NCBI RefSeq assembly: GCF_014652715.1
Contig: NZ_BMZI01000002.1
Coordinates: 192,934-246,759, forward strand
DNA: 53,826 nt
Source: Salinicola rhizosphaerae
Lineage (GTDB): Bacteria; Pseudomonadota; Gammaproteobacteria; Pseudomonadales; Halomonadaceae
Direction: 5' to 3'
Positions 30,021 through 37,936 of this stretch are shown here, piece by piece. How positions within the stretch are numbered: position 1 is the first letter of the stretch; each line of letters starts with the position of its first letter. A model generated the notes under the pieces. The model ran no database searches. It was not told the DNA's origin and worked only from the letters and a program-made list of their open reading frames with translations. The position numbers and the translations under genes are program-made.

Positions 30021-31301
30021 ATGGCATATGTTTGGAAAAGGCTTCACGAGCTTTCTAGAAAAGAGCTTCTTTACCTGACTGAAAACCCCTTCACCGGCTC
30101 AGATTTCACCGGGAATGTGGCTCTTGAAGTGTTCGGGCCGAACGATAACCCTATCACGAAATTAGCCAGACAGGTTTTTGCCTCGGCTCTCGACAAGCGA
30201 TTAGATAAGGGCCGTGTGGGTCGGATTCGAAATGTCTTCTTGAGATATGACGAAACCTCTAATGATATCGAAGACGAGATTGCTAGTGCTCATGTTGAAA
30301 TCTACGGCAATCCAGACCTTCTATGCCAGATTGTCCGCTTGAACGACGAAGAGCTTCGATTATTTCGATTTGCTAAGCGTCTCGAAGGTCGCGAGCTTGT
30401 TCCTATCAACGAAATTGTTGATGGGATGAGCTTCTATAAGGCCGATTCGGTCATACCTGTGTTTCTCGACGATAATCTAAATGAATTGTTTACGACTGTG
30501 CTTCGAGACGATCCCTATCGTTTCTGTAATGCGGGTGATTCCAAAAACCTTGTCATAGAAGGTTTGAGTTTTCACACAGCTTTTGGCTTTTGTCTGAATG
30601 GCGAGCCTATTCTTTCCATGACCGGTAAACAGCAATTTGATATGTTCGAGTTGCTTAGTCAATCTGCGGGATTCAGTTTTTCATTTTTTCGAGAAATGGA
30701 CGATCCAAACTTTTCTTTCGACGCCATATACCAGCACGACGATATGATTTCTTCAGAGACCTTGAAAGCTCGCTGTGGTGCGGATCACTGGGCTTTTCAG
30801 CAGTTAGCAAGTGACCTAATACAAGCTCTGAACTGTGCGAAAGAAAACCAAGAGCTTGTCATGGATTTGGTTAAAGAAGCTGTCGAGACTTCTGATTGTG
30901 TTTTTGAAGGTGCTGTTTTCTCAATGGTAGCAGACGAATACGCACGCACTATTGAAGTATCGAATGAATGGGTTTTCGAGAAAGGTCCGGCAGAATGTCT
31001 TAACTCAATGATTCGGACAATTCAGAAGCCCGGTGAAAAATCGCCCTATTGCTTGACTAAGCAAGATAAACAAGAGCTTTCAAAACTAGCTATGTTCGAC
31101 TTGGGTGTCAGGCTTCAACTGGTCGACGATTTAAAATATATTGACTTCGCACATGAATTATGGGCAATCGAAAAGCACGAAAATGAGTGGCTGGTTCAAG
31201 CTGGTGTTGCACGAATTGATGTTTTCGAAGAAATCAGTTTGATAGCAGAAAAGCGGAGACCACTACCAGACAATGAATTTAATGGAAAATTTTTGTTTTA
31301 A
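30021..31301 (+). CDS. Unrecognised soluble protein, 426 residues
   Basis: A large acidic cytosolic protein beginning MAYVWKRLHELSRKELLYLT. The start at 30021 follows GAAAGGGGTTAAGGTT; the longer open frame overlaps the previous gene and is not used. No transmembrane segments and no recognised catalytic motif. Together with the 316-residue protein it forms the last rightward operon of the element. Its size suggests a multidomain protein, yet nothing I can see reveals its function. Confidence 0.62.
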   Translation: MAYVWKRLHELSRKELLYLTENPFTGSDFTGNVALEVFGPNDNPITKLARQVFASALDKRLDKGRVGRIRNVFLRYDETSNDIEDEIASAHVEIYGNPDLLCQIVRLNDEELRLFRFAKRLEGRELVPINEIVDGMSFYKADSVIPVFLDDNLNELFTTVLRDDPYRFCNAGDSKNLVIEGLSFHTAFGFCLNGEPILSMTGKQQFDMFELLSQSAGFSFSFFREMDDPNFSFDAIYQHDDMISSETLKARCGADHWAFQQLASDLIQALNCAKENQELVMDLVKEAVETSDCVFEGAVFSMVADEYARTIEVSNEWVFEKGPAECLNSMIRTIQKPGEKSPYCLTKQDKQELSKLAMFDLGVRLQLVDDLKYIDFAHELWAIEKHENEWLVQAGVARIDVFEEISLIAEKRRPLPDNEFNGKFLF

Positions 31302-31362
31302 TTATTTATTTATGTGTTATAATTATCGGGTGGTATTAGATTTCTCCAATTGTTGTTGTTTT

Positions 31363-31388
31363 AACCCCGCTTTACGGCGGGGTTTTTT
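31363..31388 (+). terminator. Terminator between convergent operons
   Basis: AACCCCGC-TTTAC-GGCGGGGTT followed by TTTTTATG. The stem is strong in both directions; the T-run serves rightward transcripts. Confidence 0.85.
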
Positions 31389-31770
31389 ATGCGTGCTGTT
31401 CCAAGTATTCGCTTACCAGCCTTCGAGCCAACTGGCCGGGGGATTCCTCTTTGCCAACAAGCTCTAAAATCGCCCTGTGCTGGCCTTCAGTCAGCTTGAA
31501 GCTCACAGCCTTGCTACGCTTCTTGTCGCCAAGCAACGCACGTCCATGGCCTGTGACGGTGTGTCCAGTGTTTAGGTTTCGGATTAACACACCTGCACTT
31601 CGTTGGCTGGGCATATGAAGGTGATAGTGGCCGTTCTCGCGGTCGAAGCTTATGTGGGAGTTCGGATACTTGCGGGCAAGCTCGATAAGCCTTTCTCTTG
31701 TTATCAATCCTTTTGACACTGCCAAGGCACCGTAGGGGCCGAATGATTGTTGGATTTGTTCGTCAGTCAT
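31387..31770 (-). CDS. Ribbon-helix-helix-type DNA-binding protein, 127 residues
   Basis: The C-terminal 45 residues (SKAVSFKLTEGQHRAILELV...SPGQLARRLVSEYLEQ) match the beta-strand/helix/helix pattern of CopG/Arc-like proteins. The N-terminal part (FGPYGALAVSKGLITRERLIEL) is helical, followed by a strand-rich central segment (SHISFDRENGHYHLHMP). I chose the start at 31770 (RBS AAAGGTGAAAAAT). It closes a leftward operon of membrane proteins. It could be the operon's autoregulator or an oriT/partition-binding protein. Confidence 0.62.
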   Translation of the reverse strand: MTDEQIQQSFGPYGALAVSKGLITRERLIELARKYPNSHISFDRENGHYHLHMPSQRSAGVLIRNLNTGHTVTGHGRALLGDKKRSKAVSFKLTEGQHRAILELVGKEESPGQLARRLVSEYLEQHA

Positions 31771-32053
31771 ATTTTTCACCTTTATTATTTTCAATTTCTT
31801 TTTGCTCTTTCAAAGCTTGGAATTGGTCCAATGTTAATGCAACAAAACACCCAACTCCAAGAGTACATAAAAATATCGCTCTTACCCAGTTGAAGACTTT
31901 ATGAGTTTCGGGAAGTAATGAATTAACAAAATAATGAAGGAACATTGTAAAACCTAAAATGTAATCTATTGGAAGGACAAGGAACATTAAACCTATCAAT
32001 AGCATTACAGTTACTATTAAGCATAGGGTTATTTTTGCGTATATCATTTTCAT
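31763..32053 (-). CDS. Membrane protein, 96 residues, two or three TM
   Basis: Hydrophobic segments at about 5-27, 31-45 and 58-76, with a charged tail (FQALKEQKEIENNKGEKYD). The start overlaps the end of the upstream gene (stop at 32050) and the stop overlaps the next gene. The tail IENNKGE is shared with the upstream protein's IENNKGETS. Unknown function. Confidence 0.6.
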   Translation of the reverse strand: MKMIYAKITLCLIVTVMLLIGLMFLVLPIDYILGFTMFLHYFVNSLLPETHKVFNWVRAIFLCTLGVGCFVALTLDQFQALKEQKEIENNKGEKYD

Positions 32054-32682
32054 GATGTTTCCCCCTTATTGTTTTCAATTTTCCTTTTCAGACTAGATTC
32101 CAAAAACGAGTTAAACCTCGCTATTGTCAACATAGTTAGGAGTGCAATTCCTATGTAATAAAGGTTATCAGCATTCCATATAAATAAAATAAGGGATATG
32201 CACAAGCAATAAGATATTCGAACTACTGTTTTTTGTTTTGCCAGTTCTTTATCTATTTCAGAAACTGGACAGCTTTCCTGCTTGCTATCCCCAATCTTTC
32301 TTTTTAACCCTAACCTCAAAGCCTCTTGTAGTGACCTAAGCTTGATATTCTTTGCTATTAGAGCCGTCATTATTGTTTGTAGCAGTAAAGAAAAAAACAA
32401 ACATAATGGATTCGATATCAAAGCGTCGAGTACATTATTGCTGTTTAAGTGTATAGTGGGGTTACTCATTAAATTATGTATAGGTGTAACGACTTCACAT
32501 AATGCCATAAACGCTAATCCACCACCAAATATTATGCCGATATCACAGTAAAATATCTCTTTTTCGTAAGCTTTATTCTTGCTTTCAATCTCATTGACCG
32601 TATAACCTGCTAGTTCCCTATCAATTTCGCTATTAGAACAATTTGGTCTTATATTGATTTCTTTTTTTTGTTGTAAGCTCAT
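32050..32682 (-). CDS. Membrane protein with duplicated motif, 210 residues
   Basis: Four hydrophobic segments (about 47-65, 92-112, 155-170, 173-190). SEIDRELAGYTVNEIESK (about 18-35) and SEIDKELAKQ (about 142) recur within it and as AVDKELEDFTVKKIQKK in the next upstream gene, each followed by a TM pair. A segment LQEALRLGLKRKI has a counterpart IEEALESGLEKKV in that gene, so the two proteins are paralogues built from the same unit, here present twice. Start overlaps the upstream stop (ATGA). Unknown function. Confidence 0.62.
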   Translation of the reverse strand: MSLQQKKEINIRPNCSNSEIDRELAGYTVNEIESKNKAYEKEIFYCDIGIIFGGGLAFMALCEVVTPIHNLMSNPTIHLNSNNVLDALISNPLCLFFSLLLQTIMTALIAKNIKLRSLQEALRLGLKRKIGDSKQESCPVSEIDKELAKQKTVVRISYCLCISLILFIWNADNLYYIGIALLTMLTIARFNSFLESSLKRKIENNKGETS

Positions 32683-33101
32683 TTCATATTCTCCTTTGCC
32701 ACCTTTTTTTCCAAGCCTGATTCCAAAGCTTCCTCAATCCTGCAGTTCTGATAAACCTTAATAGCCAACGCAAAAGCCAATAAGACCAAACCAAAAGCTA
32801 ACCATGTTTGGTCTGAATAATAAGGAAAAAGAGCTTCGGCTTGGTTTCGGCAGTCTGCTGGCACTAAGTACCCCATGCAATACATACCTTGCATAAGCCA
32901 ACTATGTGCATTTCTAAATAAGAAATAAATTGCTAAAATGCCCGAAATGGCAAACCCAATACTCAAGAGATCAATTTTGAGTTGTTGATAAGATAATTTC
33001 TTTTGTATTTTCTTAACTGTAAAGTCTTCAAGCTCTTTATCCACTGCCTTATCTGAAAACGTAGGTATTAGCTTGGATTCAATTTTTTGTAGTATATTCA
33101 T
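32679..33101 (-). CDS. Membrane protein, paralogue of its neighbour, 140 residues
   Basis: One copy of the unit AVDKELEDFTVKKIQKK (about 19-35), TM (about 47-63), a loop with two cysteines (GMYCMGYLVPADCRN), a second TM (about 99-116) and IEEALESGLEKKV. RBS AAAAAGGGGAAACAAGC. Likely a small membrane-complex component encoded with the 210- and 96-residue proteins. No family was recognised. Confidence 0.62.
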   Translation of the reverse strand: MNILQKIESKLIPTFSDKAVDKELEDFTVKKIQKKLSYQQLKIDLLSIGFAISGILAIYFLFRNAHSWLMQGMYCMGYLVPADCRNQAEALFPYYSDQTWLAFGLVLLAFALAIKVYQNCRIEEALESGLEKKVAKENMK

Positions 33102-33141
33102 TGCTTGTTTCCCCTTTTTGTTGTTATCAAAAGCCCACCAC

Positions 33142-33294
33142 TCAGGGGGCTATATTTTTCTTCGCTTTTGCTTTATTTATCAATTCATTAACTAAACAAG
33201 CTACTACTGTTAATACGACCGTAACAGCGAGATATGGTAGAATTGTTAGCAATGCGTATAATATTGATACTGCTATAGTTTGTATAATTTCCAT
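33142..33294 (-). CDS. Small single-TM protein, 50 residues
   Basis: MEIIQTIAVSILYALLTILP opens a long hydrophobic helix region (about 3-36), and the end is lysine-rich (NKAKAKKNIAP). RBS AAAAAGGAGAATCAAA at ideal spacing. First gene of the leftward operon from the promoter at 33326. Confidence 0.55.
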   Translation of the reverse strand: MEIIQTIAVSILYALLTILPYLAVTVVLTVVACLVNELINKAKAKKNIAP

Positions 33295-33325
33295 TTTGAT
33301 TCTCCTTTTTGGTTATTGTTTTATA

Positions 33326-33335
33326 ATTATATCAT
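33326..33335 (-). promoter_or_regulatory. Extended -10 promoter of the 33.3-31.4 kb operon
   Basis: Minus-strand TATGATATAAT. The palindrome at 33343-33364 covers the -35 position (TAAACT at 18-bp spacing), so a bound protein would block it. Confidence 0.58.
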
Positions 33336-33512
33336 ATTATCCCTTAAAAAGTTTACTTTTTTAGCAATTTAATATTTAAAGGTCATGAATAATCGCCACT
33401 TGCTTAGCAAATAGCCGAGTTTTTATAGGTTAATTTATTTTTGTTTTCAAGGGGTGGAAATCGTTGACGGCAAGGAGGTATGTGGAGAAGTGCTTTAAAT
33501 GTGGTGAGAAAT

Positions 33513-33542
33513 AAAAAAACCGACATTGCCGTGTCGGTTTTT
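33513..33542. terminator. Bidirectional hairpin terminator
   Basis: AAAAAACCGACA-TTGCCG-TGTCGGTTTTT, with A-run and T-run on either side. Confidence 0.82.
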
Positions 33543-33807
33543 CAAATAATATATTTTCAAGTATCTTTCTATTGTCTATTATAACATGGGTATCAGATTT
33601 GTGTTTCCATACTGTCTATTGTCTCATGTTTAATTGACCAAGTTAACATTTACTGTGCAAGTTCTATTCTAGGTCTGTTTATTTCTTTCGGGTAGGTTAT
33701 CTGTATACAGAAAACCCCTTGTCATTGATTATGGGGAATATGGCTGGTTTCTGCTTTTCAATGTCCAGCTTGGACACAAAATGAGTTGTCTTTGCTACAA
33801 CTCTGCC

Positions 33808-34284
33808 TCAGTCGAATGGTTTGTCATGATAGTAATTTATCCAGAAACGCCAGTTGTCTGCTCCATAATGTCGATTCACTTCATGTTTCAACATCCAAAG
33901 AAAGTTGTTCGAATTTGGGAACTCATCAAGGATACAGCCAGTAGTGAATTCATGGCAGTTGTCTAAAATGAAGTTGTAGTCCGTGATGCTACCGATCCTG
34001 TTTTTGGCTCTCTTAGCAACTTCAGCACTTCCCACAGCTTTTGTTCCTTTACACGAAACATAAATATTATATCCGCTCTTACCTTTCAGGAATTGTTTTG
34101 CCGTGACTGCTTCAACTCTACCTTTTCCATTAAGGTGGACAATCTTACCGTTTCCGACATATATGCCTGAATGTTCTGCCCAGCCATAGTGCAAATCACA
34201 ATAGACCACGCTACCAATTACTGGTTTGACTTCTGTCCTACAACTATCGACGACAAATTCTAATAGCGATACGATTGGTCCCAC
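33808..34284 (-). CDS. LRAT-domain (NlpC/P60-like) protein
   Basis: A 158-residue protein with the permuted papain-like LRAT fold. Key residues are His38 in AEHSGIYVGNGKIVHL (second His50) and the nucleophile Cys110 in DNCHEFTT. LRAT-type enzymes move acyl groups on lipids or amines; bacterial and mobile-element members are mostly uncharacterised. The start is GTG at 34284 preceded by GGGGGGATAGAGA, unlike the usual leader of this element, so it may be a separate acquisition. It has no signal peptide or obvious TM. Roles in defence, lipid modification or host takeover are possible. Confidence 0.72.
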   Translation of the reverse strand: MGPIVSLLEFVVDSCRTEVKPVIGSVVYCDLHYGWAEHSGIYVGNGKIVHLNGKGRVEAVTAKQFLKGKSGYNIYVSCKGTKAVGSAEVAKRAKNRIGSITDYNFILDNCHEFTTGCILDEFPNSNNFLWMLKHEVNRHYGADNWRFWINYYHDKPFD

Positions 34285-34349
34285 TCTCTATCCCCCCCGT
34301 GTTTTACCTTTTATCGACCAACCTCGCTCAGAATTTAGGTCTCGCAGTG

Positions 34350-35084
34350 CTATATGAACCGTATTGCCTCTTTTGATAAAATCTCAACTGTAGCCATGTC
34401 ACCGAGGCTGTAAGCCTGCTGGAACAGGCTGGCAAGCTCTGTGCGTCCGTAGATACGTGGTGCTCCGTTGACCTGAGCTTTTCGGTTGATATACCCGTAG
34501 ACCGGTTGAGCAAAATCTTTGACATAGATTTCAATAGTGTCTTTGTGAGCACCTATCAGGCTCGACGCCTGAGTTGGTACATTGATGAAACCATTGTTGT
34601 AATAAGTGGTCCCAATCTTCACCTTGAAGCTCGCTTCAGGTGTAGGGAAGTCGGATACCTGTAAATCTGCTTCTTCTTCTACCTGTTCGACTAATTTCTG
34701 CTTTCCGTTCCATGGAGGATCAAGCGTTTTGATTATGCTGTCTTCAAGTCCACTAGCGAGGTTCAAGTGAAATATGCCGTAGTGCATGAGGCCGTTATCA
34801 GGTAAAACATAGATATCGACCTCTCCACCAGCCAGCAGACATTTCATGATATTGGCGTTGTTCTTACTGTTAGTCGGTTGGTCTCCATTTGGGCTTCTAT
34901 AGCCATAAAAACGCTTCTTCAGTGGCGTAGTAGTCTTTCCGACATATCGAACCTCACCGTCTACTATGAAGGCATACAGGACATTAGACGCGGTGTAATA
35001 GCGTTCTAGATCAGGAAAGATTTTGTCGTTTTCAATAATCCACTTGCCAACTTTCTCGAAACCAATCTTGATTAGTCTATCCAT
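34350..35084 (-). CDS. GIY-YIG nuclease-domain protein
   Basis: A 244-residue protein. The catalytic module runs from VLYAFIVDGEVRYVGKTTTP (about 35-54), with Arg58 in LKKRFYGYR, to the metal-binding Glu in ASGLEDSIIKTLDPPWN (about 111-127). Tyr37, Tyr47 and Gly49 fit the GIY-YIG pattern. The C-terminal half (about 150-244) looks like a separate recognition domain. Relatives include homing, repair and restriction nucleases (for example the Eco29kI type). No methyltransferase lies beside it, so a restriction role is not supported by context. Start 35084, RBS TAGGTGGACTC. Confidence 0.72.
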   Translation of the reverse strand: MDRLIKIGFEKVGKWIIENDKIFPDLERYYTASNVLYAFIVDGEVRYVGKTTTPLKKRFYGYRSPNGDQPTNSKNNANIMKCLLAGGEVDIYVLPDNGLMHYGIFHLNLASGLEDSIIKTLDPPWNGKQKLVEQVEEEADLQVSDFPTPEASFKVKIGTTYYNNGFINVPTQASSLIGAHKDTIEIYVKDFAQPVYGYINRKAQVNGAPRIYGRTELASLFQQAYSLGDMATVEILSKEAIRFI

Positions 35085-35102
35085 GAGTCCACCTAAAGCA
35101 GA

Positions 35103-35128
35103 AAACCCGCACTGGTGGCGGGTTTAGG
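35103..35128 (-). terminator. Terminator of the lipoprotein gene
   Basis: On the minus strand AAACCCGC-CACCAGT-GCGGGTTT followed by TCTGCTTT; weak T-run. Confidence 0.7.
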
Positions 35129-35141
35129 GGTGTGGTTGCTG

Positions 35142-35693
35142 TCAATCGATTGCTAGCAAATCGTCTACAAGCTCTTTGAGATTTCGGCGCATAGCTTGTT
35201 CTGCTGCTTCCCTTTCAATGAGGTAGTAAGCGAACATTCCGTCGCTTCTGCCCTCGGTCTCAATATCTTTGTCATAGAGCGTTTGGCTATCACTGACTAG
35301 TTTATAGTTGATCTCGGTGGTCCTATAACCGGGATCACCAACTGCCCAATAGCCTCGTGATCCGTCTTCAACGACCTTGATATCGAGTAGATATGAACCT
35401 TTGTCATTGAAGAGATTAGCAGTCTTCAAAGTGTTTTCGACCGCTGTGCGTGCTGTTTCATTCGTCAGATTTGGTGAAGTCTTTCCGGCCAAAGCAAAAG
35501 CACTGGTTCCCACGAATCCTTCGACTTGGTTTATTCTGACATTCTGAAAAAGCTTGTTGTCTGGCGTGGCTTTTGACTCCGATTCATAGGACGACTTTTC
35601 TGGATTCATTTCACCTGTGACAGTGACACAGCCGGAAGTTGAGACGATCAGAATTGACAGCAAAAAAAGGGCTGTAAGCTTTAAAATTTTCAT
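35142..35693 (-). CDS. Outer-membrane-type lipoprotein, family A (right copy)
   Basis: A 183-residue lipoprotein precursor with signal peptide MKILKLTALFLLSILIVSTS and lipobox SGC (Cys22). The mature part shares EGFVGTSAFALAGKTSPNLTNE with the lipoprotein at 6223-6801, followed in both by (V/D)VEDGSRGY or MIEDGAMGY. RBS CGGGGAACTAAAAAA. Members at both ends of the main element suggest duplication with different expression. Function unknown. Confidence 0.75.
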   Translation of the reverse strand: MKILKLTALFLLSILIVSTSGCVTVTGEMNPEKSSYESESKATPDNKLFQNVRINQVEGFVGTSAFALAGKTSPNLTNETARTAVENTLKTANLFNDKGSYLLDIKVVEDGSRGYWAVGDPGYRTTEINYKLVSDSQTLYDKDIETEGRSDGMFAYYLIEREAAEQAMRRNLKELVDDLLAID

Positions 35694-35712
35694 TTTTTTA
35701 GTTCCCCGTGCG

Positions 35713-35742
35713 AAAAAAAAAGCCCACTCTTTGGTGGGCTTT
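35713..35742 (-). terminator. Terminator of the mvaT-like gene
   Basis: AAAGCCCAC-TCTTTG-GTGGGCTTT with a run of nine A on the left (T-run on the minus strand). Confidence 0.85.
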
Positions 35743-35752
35743 GGATCTGGTC

Positions 35753-36145
35753 TTACTCTTTTTCTTCTTGAACCCAGCTTTCAACGGTTTCTGCACCGTG
35801 TTCGTCTTTCCAAGCTTTCAGTTCTTTATGGTTGCCACCGCGAGTTTCGATGACTTCACCAGTATTCGGATTTTTGTAGACTTTCAGCTTACGCTTCCGG
35901 CGTGTCCCAACAGTCGACTTCGGTGCTGATTCCAGTGGTGGGAGACCGCGAAGCTTATATTCCGGGTCCAGTACGTCGATGGTTTCTTCGACTGTATGGC
36001 CGTATTTTTTCATTAGATCTTCGAGCTTTTGCTTGTATTCTTTAGCAAGCTTCAATTGCTCGCTACCTTCCATTTCCTTCAGCTCAGCTTGTAGGCGGGC
36101 TAGCTGGGCTTCTTTCTGCATGTAATTAGCAAGTTGCGATGACAT
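35753..36145 (-). CDS. mvaT: MvaT-family H-NS-like xenogeneic silencer
   Basis: A 130-residue protein. The N-terminal coiled coil for oligomerisation (MSSQLANYMQKEAQLARLQA to about 60) is followed by a linker and the MvaT DNA-binding domain KVYKNPNTGEVIETRGGNHKELKAWKDEHGAETVESW (about 88-124), whose R/K-GGNH hook enters the minor groove of AT-rich DNA. Pseudomonads and Halomonas-type bacteria use MvaT proteins to silence foreign AT-rich DNA. Encoding one on an AT-rich element may keep its genes quiet or interfere with the host's MvaT. Single gene with its own terminator, next to the recombinase. Confidence 0.9.
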   Translation of the reverse strand: MSSQLANYMQKEAQLARLQAELKEMEGSEQLKLAKEYKQKLEDLMKKYGHTVEETIDVLDPEYKLRGLPPLESAPKSTVGTRRKRKLKVYKNPNTGEVIETRGGNHKELKAWKDEHGAETVESWVQEEKE

Positions 36146-36246
36146 TGGTGCTATTCCTTACGGTCTGGTCTGGGTGCTGTTTTGCTTGGGAACAAGTTAA
36201 AGATATCAGAGATAATTTGCGTCATCCAGTATTTGAAGTAAGTTTT

Positions 36247-37911
36247 TTATATTTTTTCAAGCTGGCTCATGTCAGCTAGTGCGTATTCGTCCAAATCAAT
36301 GTCTTCTTTGTAGAAATTATCTACGAAAGTCTCACCCTCTATGGTGATTTTCATAGTGATTTCTGTTTTCTTGGCTCTTTTACCTTCGAGTTTGTAGAAG
36401 AGCTTTTGAGTGGCCGGGTCGCTATATTCTCTTGCTACGGTGTCGACTTTTTCGGATGTCAGGCTAAAAGTGATATTGTTTGCTATCAAAAAGTTGTTGA
36501 TATCTGCTCGACCTTTCTTGCTTCGAAGCATGGTCATAAAGTCGGATAGGCTATCCATTTCCAAGCCCACCTGCTCTTCAATCAATGTCAGCTTTGTTTT
36601 TAGGCCTTCGATTTCTTTCTCAGTGTTCGAAAGCTTTTTCAACACATAGTTAGGCGGAATCTCTTCAAGGTTGTCAATCATTCGCTGAAGATTTGCTTCC
36701 GTCATTTCTTCTTTCGCAAGCTTGTTTTCAAGCTCTCTTTGTTGCTTGGCTTTCTCAATGTCTTTCTTGTTTGATAGCAATTTTGCTAGGGCATTGATAA
36801 GCGAAGCGTGAGAAGGAATGTCCTCGGCATTAAATGCGGTAGCAAGGAAAATCTTTTCGCAAAACTTGTGAAGAACATAAGCGTAGTCGATTGTGTTTCG
36901 ACAGCCTGTGCCTTTTTCTTTTCCTTCGTTGCAAAACAGGTAATAGTATTTATATTTCCCGCTGGCTTTCTGTTTTTTAGTATAAATCATTTTTGAGCCA
37001 CATTTATCGCAATAAGCAGTATGGCGAAAAATGTTTGTGTAGGCTTCAGTGTTTCGGCCAGATACTTTGTTCGTTTTTCTTCTTGCTATTGCCTGTTCAG
37101 CACGACGAAAAGTGAATTCGTCGATAATTGCGGGGTAGAAATCGGGAATGTATTCGCGAAACTCGCGTTTACCGTCTACGGTTTCTTGTCTTCGTAGATA
37201 GCCAACCACAGCTTTGCTACGCATAAGCTTGTAAACATTTGAAGCTGTCCACTTTCGCTTAGCGGTTTTGTTGACCTCAGCAACCGCGTTGTAGACGCCT
37301 TCATTGATTATCAGGTCAAAAAGCTGTCTGATTTCTTCAGCTTCGTCTTCAACAATTTGATATTTTCCGTCGACTAATTTATAACCATAATGAACGCGAC
37401 TATTTGAAAAAGCCTTACCTGACTCTTTTGCTTCGTTGTGAACCTTCCGCCAAGCTGATTTACGGCGTTTTGACTTAGTTTCACTCTCTTCGTTGGCTCG
37501 TTTCGCTATCAAGCCAATCATAAGGTAGTTTTCTAAGTCTCTGCTTTTGTCTTCTAATGAATACAGTTTCTCGTCATTTGTTGTGTAAATCTTTATCCCT
37601 TTTTCAAGAATTGCATAAAGCTGACTAGCGGTTTTGTTAAGTTCTTGCCTCGAAACCCTATCAATACTTTCAAGGACGATAAAATCGCCAGCAACAATTT
37701 CTTTATTTTCTATCTTATCGAGAAGGCTCCTGAACTGTCCTTTTTTGATATTGTCACCACGGAAGGACGATACCCCGGCGTCCACGAAGGTTTCTTTGAT
37801 TCGGACACCATAGCGGTCCTCAAAGCGTGATAGGGGGCTTTTCTGACGCTCGACACTATCGCCAGTGCTTTGACGGGCGGTTGAGTAGCGGACGTATGCG
37901 TAAGCTTCCAT
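36247..37911 (-). CDS. Large serine recombinase (integrase/excisionase of the element)
   Basis: 554 residues. The N-terminal resolvase domain starts YVRYSTARQSTGDSVERQ with catalytic Ser10 and Arg8, then VLESIDRVSRQ. The recombinase domain (about 160-290) is followed by the zinc ribbon CDKCGSKM...FCNEGKEKGTGCRN (about 308-345) and a coiled coil (about 375-465). I chose ATG at 37911 rather than the GTG at 37923 because Met-Glu-Ala-Tyr fits the usual start. It lies 50 bp from the right att core, facing inward, as is typical. It should integrate at ATGA in the permease gene. No separate directionality factor was identified, although small proteins nearby could serve. Confidence 0.92.
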   Translation of the reverse strand: MEAYAYVRYSTARQSTGDSVERQKSPLSRFEDRYGVRIKETFVDAGVSSFRGDNIKKGQFRSLLDKIENKEIVAGDFIVLESIDRVSRQELNKTASQLYAILEKGIKIYTTNDEKLYSLEDKSRDLENYLMIGLIAKRANEESETKSKRRKSAWRKVHNEAKESGKAFSNSRVHYGYKLVDGKYQIVEDEAEEIRQLFDLIINEGVYNAVAEVNKTAKRKWTASNVYKLMRSKAVVGYLRRQETVDGKREFREYIPDFYPAIIDEFTFRRAEQAIARRKTNKVSGRNTEAYTNIFRHTAYCDKCGSKMIYTKKQKASGKYKYYYLFCNEGKEKGTGCRNTIDYAYVLHKFCEKIFLATAFNAEDIPSHASLINALAKLLSNKKDIEKAKQQRELENKLAKEEMTEANLQRMIDNLEEIPPNYVLKKLSNTEKEIEGLKTKLTLIEEQVGLEMDSLSDFMTMLRSKKGRADINNFLIANNITFSLTSEKVDTVAREYSDPATQKLFYKLEGKRAKKTEITMKITIEGETFVDNFYKEDIDLDEYALADMSQLEKI

Positions 37912-37936
37912 GGCAAGGGACACCGTGGCCTGTGGT

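Larger units (their letters stand above)
33295..33807. other. Non-coding stretch with promoter, palindrome and terminator
   Basis: About 510 bp without a supported gene. It contains the promoter at 33326, the near-palindrome CTTAAAAAG...CTTTTTTAG (33343-33364) and the hairpin at 33513. A GTATAC sequence at about 33699 (CTGTATACAGAAAACC) echoes a similar one at about 15570. Confidence 0.5.

Noticed and set aside
33101-33364. 87-codon rightward frame
   Set aside because: It runs opposite to a better supported 50-codon gene with a strong RBS and across its promoter.
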